DNA of 64,000 nucleotides. It comes from Zygnema cylindricum (taxonomy: Eukaryota; Streptophyta; Zygnematophyceae; Zygnematales; Zygnemataceae). Location: assembly GCA_037447655.1 (NCBI GenBank), contig JBBHKE010002292.1, positions 114,441-178,440 on the forward strand. Reading direction: 5' to 3'. The notes below the pieces were generated by a model. That model searched no databases. It was given only the letters and a program-made list of their open reading frames with translations, and was not told where the DNA came from. The position numbers were made by a program, and so were the translations under genes. Below are positions 21,301 through 32,957 of this stretch, in pieces; positions within the stretch are counted from its first letter, which is position 1; each line of letters opens with the position of its first letter.

Positions 21301-23389
21301 AAATTTTCAATAGAAATCCTGAAATTATAACACACATAATAAAGTTGCCTGAATCAGAACTGTAAAACAGTTATAAACCATTCTATTATTTAAATCCCGT
21401 CAACCACACTTGAAATGCGAACTTTTCAGTGTGACTATTTAACCCATTTTTTCCCCCAAAATAATACAAGCAAGTTCAAGTACTGAATGTCCAAATTTAT
21501 TCGTAATCAACAACAAAGAGAATAACACTGGAGCTAATCACCAAGTTATGCATTTAAAGGTGACAAAAATAGCAGTGGATTCATTTAAGAATTGAGTACA
21601 AGGTCAACATTTATACTATGACACAGTTTGTTTGTTGTATTCAGCACAATCTCACAAGCTGAATGAACAACCTAGAAAAAGAAATGATGACTCTTTTCAT
21701 GCAGGTTCGAGAAAACCCTCTTTGAAGTAAAATACAAAATGGTCGCAAATTAGTAACCATATAGAATAATTAGAATCCAAATAAAATAATCAGTATCCAC
21801 ATAAAACAATTAGTATCCACAAAAAATAGTTGGTAACCACATAAAATAATCAGTATCCATACAAAATAACTAGTATCCGCATAAAAAAAAAAATCCACTT
21901 TAGTGGGACAGAAATTTCAAAAAATGTCATCCATTCTTCAGCCAGAGAATGGGCACAACACTTACCGCCATGACAGCTCAGTTTCAGCATTCTCTACAAA
22001 AAAATAAAATACAAAGTGCATTCCCCTTAAAAAAAAAAAAAAAAAAAAACAAAGTCCATTCTCCATGAAAAGTAAAAGGTGCATTCTCCATGAAAAAAGG
22101 AGAATGGGTTCGCCTAAAAAGAAGAAATACAAAGTGCATTCTCCTAAAGAAAAAATACAGGGTGCATTCTTAAAAAAAAAAAAATACGAAGTGCTTTCTC
22201 CTTAAAAAAAAATACAGAGAGCATTCTCCATAAACAAAAAATACAAAATGCATAAGTGAATTCTCCATTTAAAAACAAAACTAAAGGCGTTAAGGGAGAT
22301 AAAGCATGAAACAAAATCCTGTCAAGTTTCCACCTTCCAAGTTTTGTTTCTTTATCTTGCTAAGCACAAGGATAAAAGAAATAGGCAAATGGAGAAAATA
22401 AACAAGGAAAAGGATAAAAAAAAACTTTCCAAATTAAAATCATGAGTAAAAAGTTATACCTTAGACAGGCCTTGTTCGTCCAGTCCTGCATGATGGAGCG
22501 CCTTCTTTCCAGCAACAATTGCATAACGAATGACGTCATCCAGTCTCCTATCATTTTTACCATCAATATAACCGTCCGAAGAAAAGCCTTTGATTTGAGC
22601 AGCAAATTTAGTAGGAAGAGCCGATGTGTCAAATCGATCAATAATGTCAACGCCACTTTTTCCTTCCAGTAAACTATCATAGAAACTGTCAACGTCATTA
22701 CCAAAAACCGACACAACTCCCATTCCAGTGATCACAACACGTTTTTTCGGATCTGTTTCTCTTTTTGGTGCAGAAACAGTAGCAGCGCTTGCTTTCACAC
22801 TGGAAGCACAAGCTTTTCTCTGGCCTGAGAAACAAACACAACCAAACAGACAATCGTACAGAAATATACTTTTATTACAGAATCGTACAGTTTTCTGTAC
22901 GATACTGTGAACTGCGCAGGTAACCCCAGTTATAAAGCTCATGTATAATTAATTTCCCTGAAAGCAAGTATTGCATCAAGCAAATAGCAGAAAAAATGTG
23001 AATGCTCCTAACTCCTGCCAGCTTTAACAGTCAAGAATCAAGTACATCGCCAGAAAAATAGCAATGTAATAGGCTAACAAATTTTCTTCATCCACAAAAT
23101 GCCAAGCGTAACGTTCTTTCAATAAAATCTCTTCTTTTTTCCATAAAAAAAAGGAATTGAGCAAGCGATCATGTTTCTTGAACACCTTTAGAGACACAGA
23201 AACAGCAAATAGAGGTGGAAATAAAAAAGAGGAAGAGAGGGACAGGAGATGGCAACTGGTAAGCTCACCAGGCAGCTTGTGAGAAATCCGGGCAAGTAAA
23301 CATGTCTTCTCACTATGGCCTTTCTTCCAAGACTGTCCAGCAAGGAGAGAAGGTGATCCTGAGACGGTAACGGCGGCCATGGCTGCCAT
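15397..23389 (-). CDS. KAS1: 3-oxoacyl-[acyl-carrier-protein] synthase I, plastid (480 aa, 9 exons)
   Basis: Exons (5' to 3'): 23389-23269, 22824-22460, 20472-20219, 19272-19095, 18869-18696, 17779-17666, 17113-17012, 16171-16105, 15464-15397; 1,443 nt, frames closing throughout. It condenses malonyl-ACP with acyl-ACP in plastid fatty acid synthesis (C4 to C16). The N-terminal ~50 residues, Ala/Ser/Lys-rich without acids early on, look like a transit peptide. The mature enzyme starts at [18 protein letters not shown]. Catalytic residues are in place: Cys231 in STACATSN, His371 in NAHATST, Lys402 and His407 in [12 protein letters not shown]. The C-terminal [12 protein letters not shown] is the conserved loop. 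Wording throughout ([27 protein letters not shown]) matches plant KAS I better than KAS II. The tail after GGHNS (CCVFGSYTD) is slightly divergent. Introns carry tandem repeats. Confidence 0.96.
15600..15705. repeat. GA-rich microsatellite in KAS1 intron 8
   Basis: (GGGAGA)n/(GA)n tract in the last intron; any open frame across it is compositional. Confidence 0.8.
16445..16680. repeat. Minisatellite in KAS1 intron 7
   Basis: Decayed units of GAGAATATTCATTAACTAG / GAGAATATTTGACTA alternate about eight times. Confidence 0.7.
18224..18649. repeat. Duplicated 186-bp block in KAS1 intron 5
   Basis: 18224-18409 and 18465-18649 are nearly identical (both run from AAACATTTATAAAAAGC to CATAAGTTTTTATTG; a few substitutions such as CGTATGAACAC versus CATATGAAAAC). 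They are separated by 55 bp. The second copy ends 46 bp from the exon 5 donor at 18696. Confidence 0.9.
21770..22260. repeat. Two minisatellites in KAS1 intron 2
   Basis: 21770-21890: unit AATAATTAGTATCCACATAA, about six copies. 22000-22260: unit AAAATACAAAGTGCATTCTCC with variable A-runs, about eight copies. Both lie within the long intron between exons 2 and 3. Confidence 0.75.
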
Positions 23390-24419
23390 TGCTTCTTTGC
23401 TGATAAGTTGGCAGCAGTTTTGGCTGCTAAGGCAAGGAAAATGATTTTGTGGTAATTTACAAATATGTTACAAGAGTGCAAATCCACTGCTGCAGCTTCG
23501 GTACACTACTTTGTACTGTACAGAAGTGTTCATAAGTTTGAAATCACAGCAACAATAAAGTACAAAAGTACATCAGGGTGACGTACAGAAACCTACGATG
23601 CCAAAGTACTTTCCAGCATAGAAACGATAGGTAAAACACATGGAACAAACAATGCATCACGCACTAAGATAACAGTAAAACGAAAAATATTCGGACCGAT
23701 GGAAAGGGCTGGAAGGAGTAAAGTATGGCGTAAATCGACGGTGGCATGGCAGTTAAACATGAAATCATCAGCGTAGATACATGTGTAAGTAGTGCTACAT
23801 GTGCTTATGTTCTTCGTCTGATGTGATGTAGATGTGCGGAGCAGGACAAATCTTACACGGAGCCACATAGAAAGATCCAGTTGCAAGGACACAAAAGCGT
23901 GCCTGGAGCTTGAACAGTTTCCCTTACATAGAGAATGCTTTGACAGGAACGACTGGGTCTTGAGTTCGAACGTCCTGCGAGCGTCGAGACTTCGGCTAAT
24001 CGCAATTCGTGGAAATGATAGCCATTGAATGACTGACACGTACGAAGTGGCATTGGATATGATGCGCTTACGGTGCCACCCGTTCACACCTTTTCTGGCA
24101 GTCAGTAGGAGCCGATGGTTTGGTGGATGAACTGGTTGGCCGACCGGATTATGCTCTGTAGGCGCCACGTGCATCCATGTTAGCAGCAGATGCCATGTCA
24201 GCAAAAGACGACGGCATAGAAACACCGTGGCACCAACCTCCGTGCGATAGCGAATGAGCGATGATCCGAGCAAAGATTGATATGTCCCCTTCATATTTCA
24301 CAGCGATACTGTACGATCCACATATAGATGCGTATGATTGCACGCTGCCTTCCGGAGATGTCGTGGGACGGATCCGGTTTGTAAAGCGTTGTGCCTCCCT
24401 CTCAGAGTCCGCAAAGTCC
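23390..24419. other. KAS1 upstream region, no second gene supported
   Basis: The 5' flank of KAS1. A 233-codon open frame on the minus strand (24294-23593) has no domain I recognise and no splice context, so I leave it uncalled. Confidence 0.45.
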
Positions 24420-24960
24420 AAATTTTACATAACCGACCGTTTTTTTTTCAAAATCTGAGTAACCGACGCCAGACCGGGTTATGTCACGCTCCAAAATTGT
24501 TAACCGTTAACCGACCGGCGTTTACGAAAATAAAGTTAACCGAAACTCGATTCCTCGCGACTAACCGTACCCGCCCGTAACCGAAAAAGTACAAAAAAAA
24601 TCTTAGTTTTTCACGACGTATGAATAAGCCAATAATTACGATTTGTCGCGTTCCCTACGATTTTCGAAATGAAGTGTTACTACCGTGCCAGATTTGACGC
24701 TAATCATGATGTCACGTACTTCCACGATACCAAAGAATACAACGTACAATAATGTTGGATTGTATAAACAAGTACAAAATTTTCATTTTTTTTCGTATTT
24801 TGCTTGACCAACCGTAACCGATTTTTTTTTTTCTTGTGAGTCAACCGACCGCGACCGCCCGGCCCCCAAAATTTGGCAACCGAGTCCGTCTCGGATCCGA
24901 CGCAAGCGGTCGGTTAACGGTCGGTCACGGTTTTGGTTGACCGTTTGCAACCTCTACTCC
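24420..24960. repeat. ACCGACCG-rich palindromic repeat
   Basis: Dense in TAACCGACCG on the left and CGGTCGGTTAACGGTCGG on the right, that is, inverted to each other, with scattered AACCGTAACCG. Probably a decayed inverted-repeat transposon; exact ends and target duplication were not found. Confidence 0.4.
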
Positions 24961-24992
24961 CTCTCGATAAGTGAGTGGAGCAAATATTAGTG

Positions 24993-25211
24993 TACACCGT
25001 GAACCGCTATTAGTGTTGAGGTTTTTTTGCCACGTAAAACATATTTTTTCCGTACACACTTGTCCGATTTTGAATTTGAGACTGCCAAACGGAAGTTGAG
25101 AATCTTACCTTACAATCGCACTCGTCAGATCCACAATCGGACATGTGTGTACGGAGGAAAGATGTTTTAAGTGGCGAAAAAATATAAACAATAATAGCAA
25201 TACTCGGTGTA
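24993..25211. mobile_element. Family B foldback MITE, copy 4
   Basis: TACACCGTGAACCGCTATTAG at one end and GCAATACTCGGTGTA at the other, with matching CCGTACACACTTGTC and GTGTGTACGG arms. The unique centre is inverted relative to copies 1-3, so insertion orientation differs. Confidence 0.8.
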
Positions 25212-25403
25212 AGTTCCATACGATGTGGCGATGCTCCACTATATTAAAAAATGAAGTACCGTCGTGCTATTCTACACCGTGAATCGTTATTAGCATCAAC
25301 AACAATATATGACACTAAATCGCTGCCCCTATATTTTACGCCTCAGACATAGAAGAGTGTGTAATTGTGTAGAACAATATTAGAGGAGCCCATGCTTATT
25401 TTG

Positions 25404-25837
25404 TGGTGTTGTGTATCGGATCCGAATCTATCGTGATACAGTCGGCACCAATAATGTTTGGTTATCGAATTGTGAGGGGTCACGTTATATCGCTCGTGAA
25501 CCAACATTTTATCACCGATTAGTGTAGAAAATAAAGTATAATGCATAATAATACTTTATACTATATTCTAAAATATTTTATGCATTATATAGAGTGACGG
25601 ACCACGTATGACAATCTGTTCCGCACATTAGTAAAAAACAGTACAAATGTACAGTCTTAGCCGTACAATAATCGTCGATAATTATCGCGCCAATATTTAC
25701 CAGTATTTATCGAAATATATCGGTTTTTAATCGTTATAAAGTCGTTACCAATATAATGGACCAATGTATCGCTTATCGGTAGATAAACAATAAATACATA
25801 TCGGTTGTTGGCAAATGGATACCGATACACAACATTA
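25404..25837. mobile_element. hAT-like MITE, family A, 434-bp copy
   Basis: Termini TGGTGTTGTGTATCGG and CCGATACACAACATTA; ATCGATA-type interior. Flanks TTATTTTG and ATATTTTG match at 7 of 8 positions, a slightly decayed 8-bp target duplication. Confidence 0.75.
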
Positions 25838-26239
25838 ATATTTTGGCTGGGGGCAAGCAATTACGTGAACCAATACAAAATAGTACAGCATATATCTATA
25901 TTAGTATGTTTTTTGTAAGTTGAATCAAGATTTTACAGTAAATCAATCGACTAGCGTATTGTCACTTTAACATGCCAAAATTTTAATCATCCGGTTTAAA
26001 TTTCGTCATGCTTGTGAATGTTAAGAGTAGCAAGAAAGCAACAATCCACCACTTCGTCTACCAAATTAGTTTTGTGGCGTTTTGTATTAGGGCCCCCTTG
26101 CAAATAATCGATACGCACGTTTTTTGGGTTACCTGATAATCAATGTATTGTCTAGATATATCAAAAATATAATTATTGCCAGTTTTTACTGATGTATGGG
26201 CTTGATATGTCAATATGTTTATATTGCAATATATCGATG

Positions 26240-26320
26240 CGACATTGAGTATTTACCCCCCCCCCCCCCTTTCCGCCAACACACAGGGTAAAGGGTGAGG
26301 GGGGGGGGGGCACTACTAGA
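26240..26320. repeat. Poly-C / poly-G hairpin
   Basis: A run of about 14 C, then CTTTCC, a short spacer, then GGGTAAAGGG and a run of about 12 G. The halves can pair to form a strong hairpin. The surroundings carry ATCGATA palindromes, so this may be the centre of a decayed family A element. Confidence 0.6.
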
Positions 26321-28827
26321 TGGTTTTCCGTACTTTATTTATAAACTACAATTGTACGGACCCAAATCTTGTCGGTCTTATGCGATATCTAGCCCTCCAA
26401 CTTTCCGATATTTGATATCGAATATTGAATTTATCACGATATTAACTTTCTCAATACACAATATTACAAATTAGGGATAGAAGCATAAAAATCATAAAAA
26501 TATATCAAATACCATAAATCCGAACCATAAAACCCCCCCAAAATAAATAAAAAAACCAAACGTAACATTGAAATACCATACAAAATGAATGTCAACTAGA
26601 ATAACAAATGACAAGTTTGATGGCGTGTATGGCGCGTGTAAAACAAATTATGCAATAAATTGTGTGGAAAACGCCCATTAAATATAAAAATAGGTAGCAT
26701 GAATCTTCTATGTGACTTTATCCACTTGCTTGGCCTTATGGTAGCATCCATCGGTTGGATTCAATCGTTGTTCATTGCACAGTTTTTTTGATGCGAGCAG
26801 TATCTACCTTTATGTATTAACAAAGTGTAAAGAAATAATAAACATACGAATGCCCTGTTTTGTTTTATTTAAAAAAACCACGTTATTAGCATTTATGACA
26901 GAGTAAAGTTGGAGATCCCCAGTTTAAAAACAAATCCTACGCGACATGTTAAAGCACCTATTTGGTATAATTATAAAGGAACATTGTCCAAAATAATAAT
27001 TGATTAATTGAAAGTTACATCCACATTTTTAACCAAACGGATATGCTCCACGAGTGATATTCAACCATACCCCTACCACTTTTAAATTGCTTTATCATTG
27101 TTACCCAAGATGATGATTTGATTACATTCTTCCCATGTGTAATGTATTCATTCCATAGCATGGACGGAACATGGTTTGACGACCATTAAAAGTTTAAGGG
27201 GAAATATTTGTCAAATTATAAGAACGACAAAAGATAAAAACATCGAAGGGACAAACAAAAAAGCTGAACAAATTGTATACTTTTTTTAATACGTTAAATA
27301 CGACAAAAAAACAGGGCCATATGTTGTACTACCGAGGAAAATGTTTGTGAGAGAAGGCAACAACAACCCTTATAATCGAGTAAAAATATCCTTTTATCCG
27401 TAGGTGGTTAAATAACGCACTACTTAATCTTATGCAATATTAGTATGCGATGTATAGTCCCCTAAAGGAGTCAATTTAGCTAGTTAAGAAAACGTGTATT
27501 TGCTCAAGCTTCTTTGGCTTTTAATGGGGACTTTGATGATATATGATTCTCATGTAGAAAGCTTAAGTGACATGGTTATCGCGTGCACTCATCCGTGTCG
27601 TTTGACCCTCATTCCCCAAACAAGGTAACGAAGGCACTTGGTTATAGTAAGGAACAATCACGTTCAAGGCGCATTAAATGATATAGCCCCCCATGGGTGA
27701 TTTTTTGGGATCTTCGACCTCAAACACCTTTGGCGCACTATGGCGAACTTCATTATTGTATGTATACATCTGTTTCGCAGCTTGCTAAAAGGAAATAGTC
27801 TCGGGTGAGTAGCGGCCATGGCCGTTGGTTGGATGTAGAAATAAATAGGGGAGACCTATTTATTCGTCACCACACAACATATTGGTGCCCTTTGCCACTC
27901 GATTTCCAGTGACATAATATCAGATACACAACACAAAAATACATTTGAGATTTCACAAAAAAAGAAAATAATTCAGGAAATTACAGGTACCGTTGTAGAA
28001 TGTGACAGTATCAGAGCAAAACATTTTGGTGATCATGTTACGGAATTTTTCACTTTTACATTTTTTCATGGTGATTGCTCAAAATTTTCAGCATTGCCGG
28101 AGTGTACACGTACGCATGTACGTCCAAATTGCGGGAAAGAGCTATAATCGAGGGATGACTTTTCTTCTCCGTAATCATTATTACATACGACAAGCTTAGC
28201 GAATCGTGACGAGAGAATGTAGTAATTCAGTGCCAGGAGACGTGGCAAATTATGGTCCACGTCCTTAAATAGCGTCATTTATTCTATTTAAGGTTCAAGG
28301 GTCAAAATTTAGGGGCGCCGAATTAGTGTTCAACACGCTAAATACGATCAGCGGTGTACTTTACTGTAGCTAATTTTCACCTAATATCTATCAGGTTATA
28401 TATTTTCTGCGCACGCGTCCTGTTTTTAGTGGTACAGCATTGTACTTGCTGGCTGACTGCACAGATTACAAAATCGTCAAAGGATTTGATTTTAGAATCG
28501 CTCCCAGGTACAATGTACGATCTAGAGTACGGTTGTTGGACAGACGGAAAAGCGTGGGAAACTGAAGTTTCGGCGGACAAGTGACCGCGGGACGATCCGG
28601 TTTGTGATTCTGCTGGATTCTGAATCCAACCTGTGGGATGTCACATGGTACTGTACTGAATTTGTATGAAATTATTTTTTTTTTGGCTGTCCGACGTGGA
28701 ACTTATCTTTTATTCACAGTGGAGCGTTTGTTGTCGGCCGGTAGTTTTTTAGCCTCTTCCTGGAGGACGGTCGTCATCTACTGCTTCACGGATGCTAAAA
28801 AAAAAGAAATCGAACGGTGATGTTTAC
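26321..28827. other. AT-rich intergenic sequence, no gene supported
   Basis: Scattered fragments related to families A and B (for example a family-B-like end near 28361) but no exon with convincing splice sites and coding wording. Confidence 0.4.
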
Positions 28828-29047
28828 TACACCTTGAATCGCTATTAGGGTTAATGTTTTTTTCGCCACTTAAAACATCTTTTCTCTGTACACACATGTC
28901 CGATTTTCAGTTTGCGACCGCCAATCGGAAGCGGAGAATCTTACCTTCAATCGCAACCGTCAGATTCACAATCCGACACATATGTACGGAGAAAAGATGT
29001 TATAAGTGGCGTTAAAATCAATAACCCTAATAGAAATACACGGTGTA
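28828..29047. mobile_element. Family B foldback MITE, copy 5
   Basis: TACACCTTGAATCGCTATTAG start and GAAATACACGGTGTA end; arms GCCACTTAAAACATC and GATGTTATAAGTGGC. Same central orientation as copy 4. Confidence 0.8.
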
Positions 29048-30743
29048 CTGGTCTACTGGACGATTGGAGAATTTTAGTAGAAGTTCCGTACGGATGTTTT
29101 TTTGAAAATCAGAAAAAGAAGCGTACGAAAAATTACAATATCGTACGGTAATCACGAAACCTCCCGACTTTCACGCTGACGGAAGGTCACGCTAAATCGC
29201 CATTGTAACGAAGGGCCATTCGCTATTGCTAAAAACAAAAAAATCAACCAACAGAATCTCGTTATTTGCTTCATCACCACATACGACAAACTTTCGCAAA
29301 GGACTTTGTCACAATAGCGTTTTACAGTTAGGGCAAAATGTCCAATGTGACGGTAAGCCCTTGAGTTTGGCTGTCGTTTATAAAAATGTAACCGAAAAAA
29401 TAAAATTCTAACGGTCGAAATGTATTTTTGAAAAGGAAAAGTGCTCGAGAGTCCCTTAACGTTTTGTGGTAATGGGAAGGATCTCCGTTATAATGGACAT
29501 TTGCCGTCGTACTCGGAATTGCCGTGCCGGCTAAAAAGGGCGAAATTAAGAACCGTCAGTCAAACTCGAAGGATAAAAAAAGATGGAAGTTTGTCGAGAC
29601 GACAGAGTCGCAAAGAACATACCGGTAGACGCGCTGGACGGTTGCGGGCAGAAACGTTAGCAATTTTTCATGTAACGACAGAAACAACTAGACGCGGATG
29701 GAATCCTCGCTGGTTCCACGCTGGTACTTTCTTTCTAGACCAGACAAAAGGTACTGCACGTGTCAGACTTTAAATCGTCGTCCCTTCTGACTAGATTGAC
29801 TGTCATATTGTCAGAGGATTCTGCTATACTTGACCAGCGTACAGGACAATGTGCTACAGATAATTTTAAAATAATCAGTACACGTCTAAGATAATTTAAA
29901 ACACAGTTTAATACTTGAATGATACTTAATATTTAGGGCTCTATCATTTATGGCGGGCGGGCAGAAACAATCTTCGCTGCCCTGACCGCTGCTTCGAAGT
30001 TTTATAATTGATCGCAATCATAAGTCAAAAATCTCCATTTCACTTATCCACAATAATGGCGTCTGTCCTTTTCCGTGACACAAATTCTTTCAAACCTGCC
30101 CGTAACACAAACCCGAACCAAAGACCACTGTCCTGCGATTCACACACGTTCCTACCACGGCGGAAACTTCCATCATTTCAATGTGTTTCCCCTAAATTTT
30201 TCCTCTGAGGTCAAATCTCGCATCTACTGCCCGAAACAGACGCACAGCTAAATCGAACGGTCACAATACTTCAATACGATTGTGGCTTTCATCTGACGGC
30301 TCAGAATATACGTCGTTCCTTTTTCAATTTCTTCAGGAAAAGGTGAAAGACGGAAAGTCCAAAACTACAGTACAGCAATCTCTTTGGCTCTTTCTCACAT
30401 GTACGAAGAATCAATTTCTAACGTTATCCGTACATGCGAACAGTCCTAACGTTGTTTAAAAATAAGTACAGTACCGCTGTCGGCGTCGAAACTCATGTAC
30501 TTTGACGGTGACATTTTCGTACGGAATATGAGTTGTGCACTGACGTACACACATACAAGTACGCATTATATACGTGAACTTTTGTACTTTATATTATTCG
30601 CACGAAACAGACATATTGTAAAACGCCTACTTTAAAAACTTTTTGAACAAGCTTACTTCTTGCAGAGAATTGTACCAGACTTCCTCATCTGTAGCTGTAA
30701 GTCTGTAACCCTAATTGAGCAGAGCCTGCCACGTGGCAGATCC
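29048..30743. other. Upstream region of the coiled-coil gene, nothing firm
   Basis: Several open frames of 60-110 codons are present but none shows a motif or splice structure I can defend. The proximal part presumably holds the promoter of the gene starting at 30744. Confidence 0.4.
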
Positions 30744-32957
30744 ATGGCTTCCGGGAATGAAGCACTGCGAGAGAGAATAGCAAAGTTAGAGCGTCTGGCA
30801 ATGCTTCAAAATACTCCAACAAGCCTTTGCACTACAAAAAAAATGGCGCAGGTAAATACTTTACGTATTTAACCATTTTAATATGTAGTCCATTCGTTTT
30901 CCTATTGCTATTCCTATTCATGTCTATATTTATAATTGTATATCTCTCCCTGTGCCTCTCCCTCTCTCTCTCTCTCCCTCTCACTCTCTCTCTCTCTCTC
31001 TCTCTCTCCCTCTCCCTCACACTCTCCCTCTGTTGATCTTCCAATTTTTTAATATAGAGTTTTCTTTATTCATTTTTGTATATTATTGGATTCAGTTTTG
31101 GAATTCAAACTGGATAGTTAAACTGGATAGTTTTTCCTTTTTTTTTTTTAGAAAAGGTCCCTCTTTTTTTATGTTCCAATCTATCCCATTATTGTCACAT
31201 TCCTTTTAAAAAAAAAAAAGAAAAAACCTTTGACCTCTTTTGACTTTCCAAAGTTTGTTTCTAAGAAAAAAACAAAAAAGTTCTGCTTTTCCTTTTCTCT
31301 CTCGAAGCTCTCGCCTCTGCTGTCCATCCTCTCTCGCGCTCCCTTCCCCTCTCATCCCTCTCTCCCTCTCCTCTCCTCTCCCCCTCTTCTCCCCCCTCCC
31401 CTTCCCCCTCTCTCTCCTGGCCCTCTCCCTCTTTTCTGCTGCGCCACTCTTCTCTCTCTCTCCTGCTCCCTTCCTTTGACCCTCCCTTTCCCTTCCCCTC
31501 TCCCTTCTCCCATATCCCCTTCCGCTCCCTCCACCATGCCCTGTTTCGTCCTCTACCCTCCCCCCCTCTCTCTCTCTCTCTCTCATCCCCCCTCCCTATT
31601 GCTCTCCTTCTCCCCACAGGATTCCGATGACCATTCTGTTTCTCGCCACCGTCGCCATCCTGGCGAACTCCATGGCCCTCACTCCCTCCCTCCTCCCCCT
31701 CCCTCCAATCCCAAGTCCAGAGCTCCTCCCTCTTCTCATTCCCCTGGTGTCCTTATCCGAATGGGAGCCTCTCCCGCTCCCTCTCCCTCCTGTGGCCATC
31801 CTCCTTGGATGATCACCGAAAACCTTATTTGCTGCAACCCTAACTCTAATTCTAACCCTAATCTTAATCCTATCCTTAACTCCAATCCCAACTCCAACAT
31901 TAACTCCAACCCTAACTCTAACTCTAACCCTAATCCCAATTCTAATTCTTCAAATTACCCTACCCTTAACCTTAACCCTAATTTTGCGAATGGGGGAGTT
32001 GTTAGCACTTCCCACCTTCTTCAAGAACTGGAAATGACACGGAGACGGAGCATAGAATTGGAGGAATTAGTTAAAAAAGCCGAACACGAAGCCGCGTTGT
32101 TACGGGCCGATAAAGCTTGTATGGTCCAAGCTTTGGATTACACTCGACAGGACAACAACTCCTCTTTACAGTTTTTGGTGGGAGAGGAGGCCGAGTGTAT
32201 AGTCGAATTAGTGAGGAGCGAGAATATGGAGTTACTCGAAATGGTCGAGGAACAACATTCTCTTTTGGCCCAACAACAAGCAAGAGCAAGTAGTGCCGAA
32301 AGAGAGGTACATAGGTTACACGACGAAGTCGAAATAATGAAATCGGCGTTACAAGGGGCGGATGAGAGGACGGAGGTTTTATCACAAAGGGCAGAAGCTG
32401 CCGAAAGACTTCTCGCAATGTTGCTAAAAATGACCAAGGAAGAAAGTCTGAACGGAAATCAGAACGGAAGTCAAGATTCTGTAGGAAGGAACGGGTTTTC
32501 GGTGGTTTTCCCGTCTCTCTCCTCTCTTCCTCCTCTCCCGCCTCTCCCACCTCTCCCTCAGCTTCCTCCGAATGTCTCTAATTCCTCTCACTCTGGTCCC
32601 CTTCCTGCTGTTTCTCCTCCTCCGTCTCCTCTGGAAGTGGGAGGGAAGATGGAGGAAGTCCAGAACTCCTCTCAGGGAACTCCTCCTCCTCCTCCTTCCT
32701 TATCAGCTATTGGGAGAGTCCTAGGGCAAGGTATTTTGACAGGAGAAGATAGCCCTAAAGGACAAAAATCTCCTTCGCAGAAAATATTACAGCAACAACA
32801 ACAACTCCTATTGGCCCTTTTGCAGAAAGGGAATAATTTGGAGGAGGATAGGAGACAGATGAGTCACTGGTCTATCCATGTGGCGTCTTTAGTGACTACT
32901 GCCGCAGCAACAGTTGTCGTGACAGTCATGGTTTTGAATTATCGGAGAAGGTCGTAA
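30744..32957 (+). CDS. Tail-anchored coiled-coil protein (481 aa, 2 exons)
   Basis: Exons 30744-30851 and 31620-32957, joined in phase 0 across an intron consisting largely of CT repeats. The start is the first ATG (MASGNEALRERIAKLERLA). After a Pro/Ser-rich stretch (about 46-100) comes an Asn-rich low-complexity segment (109-157). A long coiled coil follows (about 166-312: SHLLQELEMTRRRSIELEEL, then RASSAEREVHRLHDEV), then Pro-rich and Gln-rich linkers. The end is a hydrophobic segment at about 454-475 (VASLVTTAAATVVVTVMVL) with the short basic tail NYRRRS. That is the layout of a C-terminal tail anchor, and the basic tail favours mitochondria or peroxisomes. Plant PMD1/PMD2 division factors share this architecture, but I see no sequence match firm enough to name it. 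Confidence 0.8.
30950..31619. repeat. CT-rich microsatellites filling the coiled-coil gene intron
   Basis: (CT)n, (CTCTCC)n and poly-pyrimidine blocks at 30950-31035 and 31300-31615, on the sense strand directly before the CCCCACAG acceptor. Open frames here on either strand are compositional. Confidence 0.85.
31836..31985 (+). repeat. Telomere-like CCCTAA hexamer array inside a coding exon
   Basis: About 25 degenerate hexamers of the kind AACCCT, AACTCT, AATCCC, AATTCT follow each other in frame, including several perfect AACCCT/CCCTAA units. Translated, they give alternating Asn with Pro, Ser, Leu or Ile. The hexamer period equals two codons, so length changes by whole units keep the frame open. 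Confidence 0.85.

Noticed and set aside
15397-23389. KAS II rather than KAS I
   Set aside because: Both families share the catalytic residues, but the substrate-pocket and surface wording across exons 3-7 follows plant KAS I; a phylogeny would settle it.
23593-24294. 233-codon minus-strand open frame containing YADDF, reminiscent of the reverse-transcriptase YxDD box
   Set aside because: No PQG motif or other RT blocks upstream, Ser/Thr/Leu-rich wording without domain character, and the same stretch is open in other frames; a four-residue match is chance.
28828-29047. MicroRNA precursor-like hairpin
   Set aside because: The hairpin is explained by family B MITE arms found in five copies; no independent evidence for a miRNA gene.
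31206-31617. Arg/Glu/Gly-rich open frames on the minus strand over the coiled-coil gene intron
   Set aside because: They are translations of CT/GA microsatellite.
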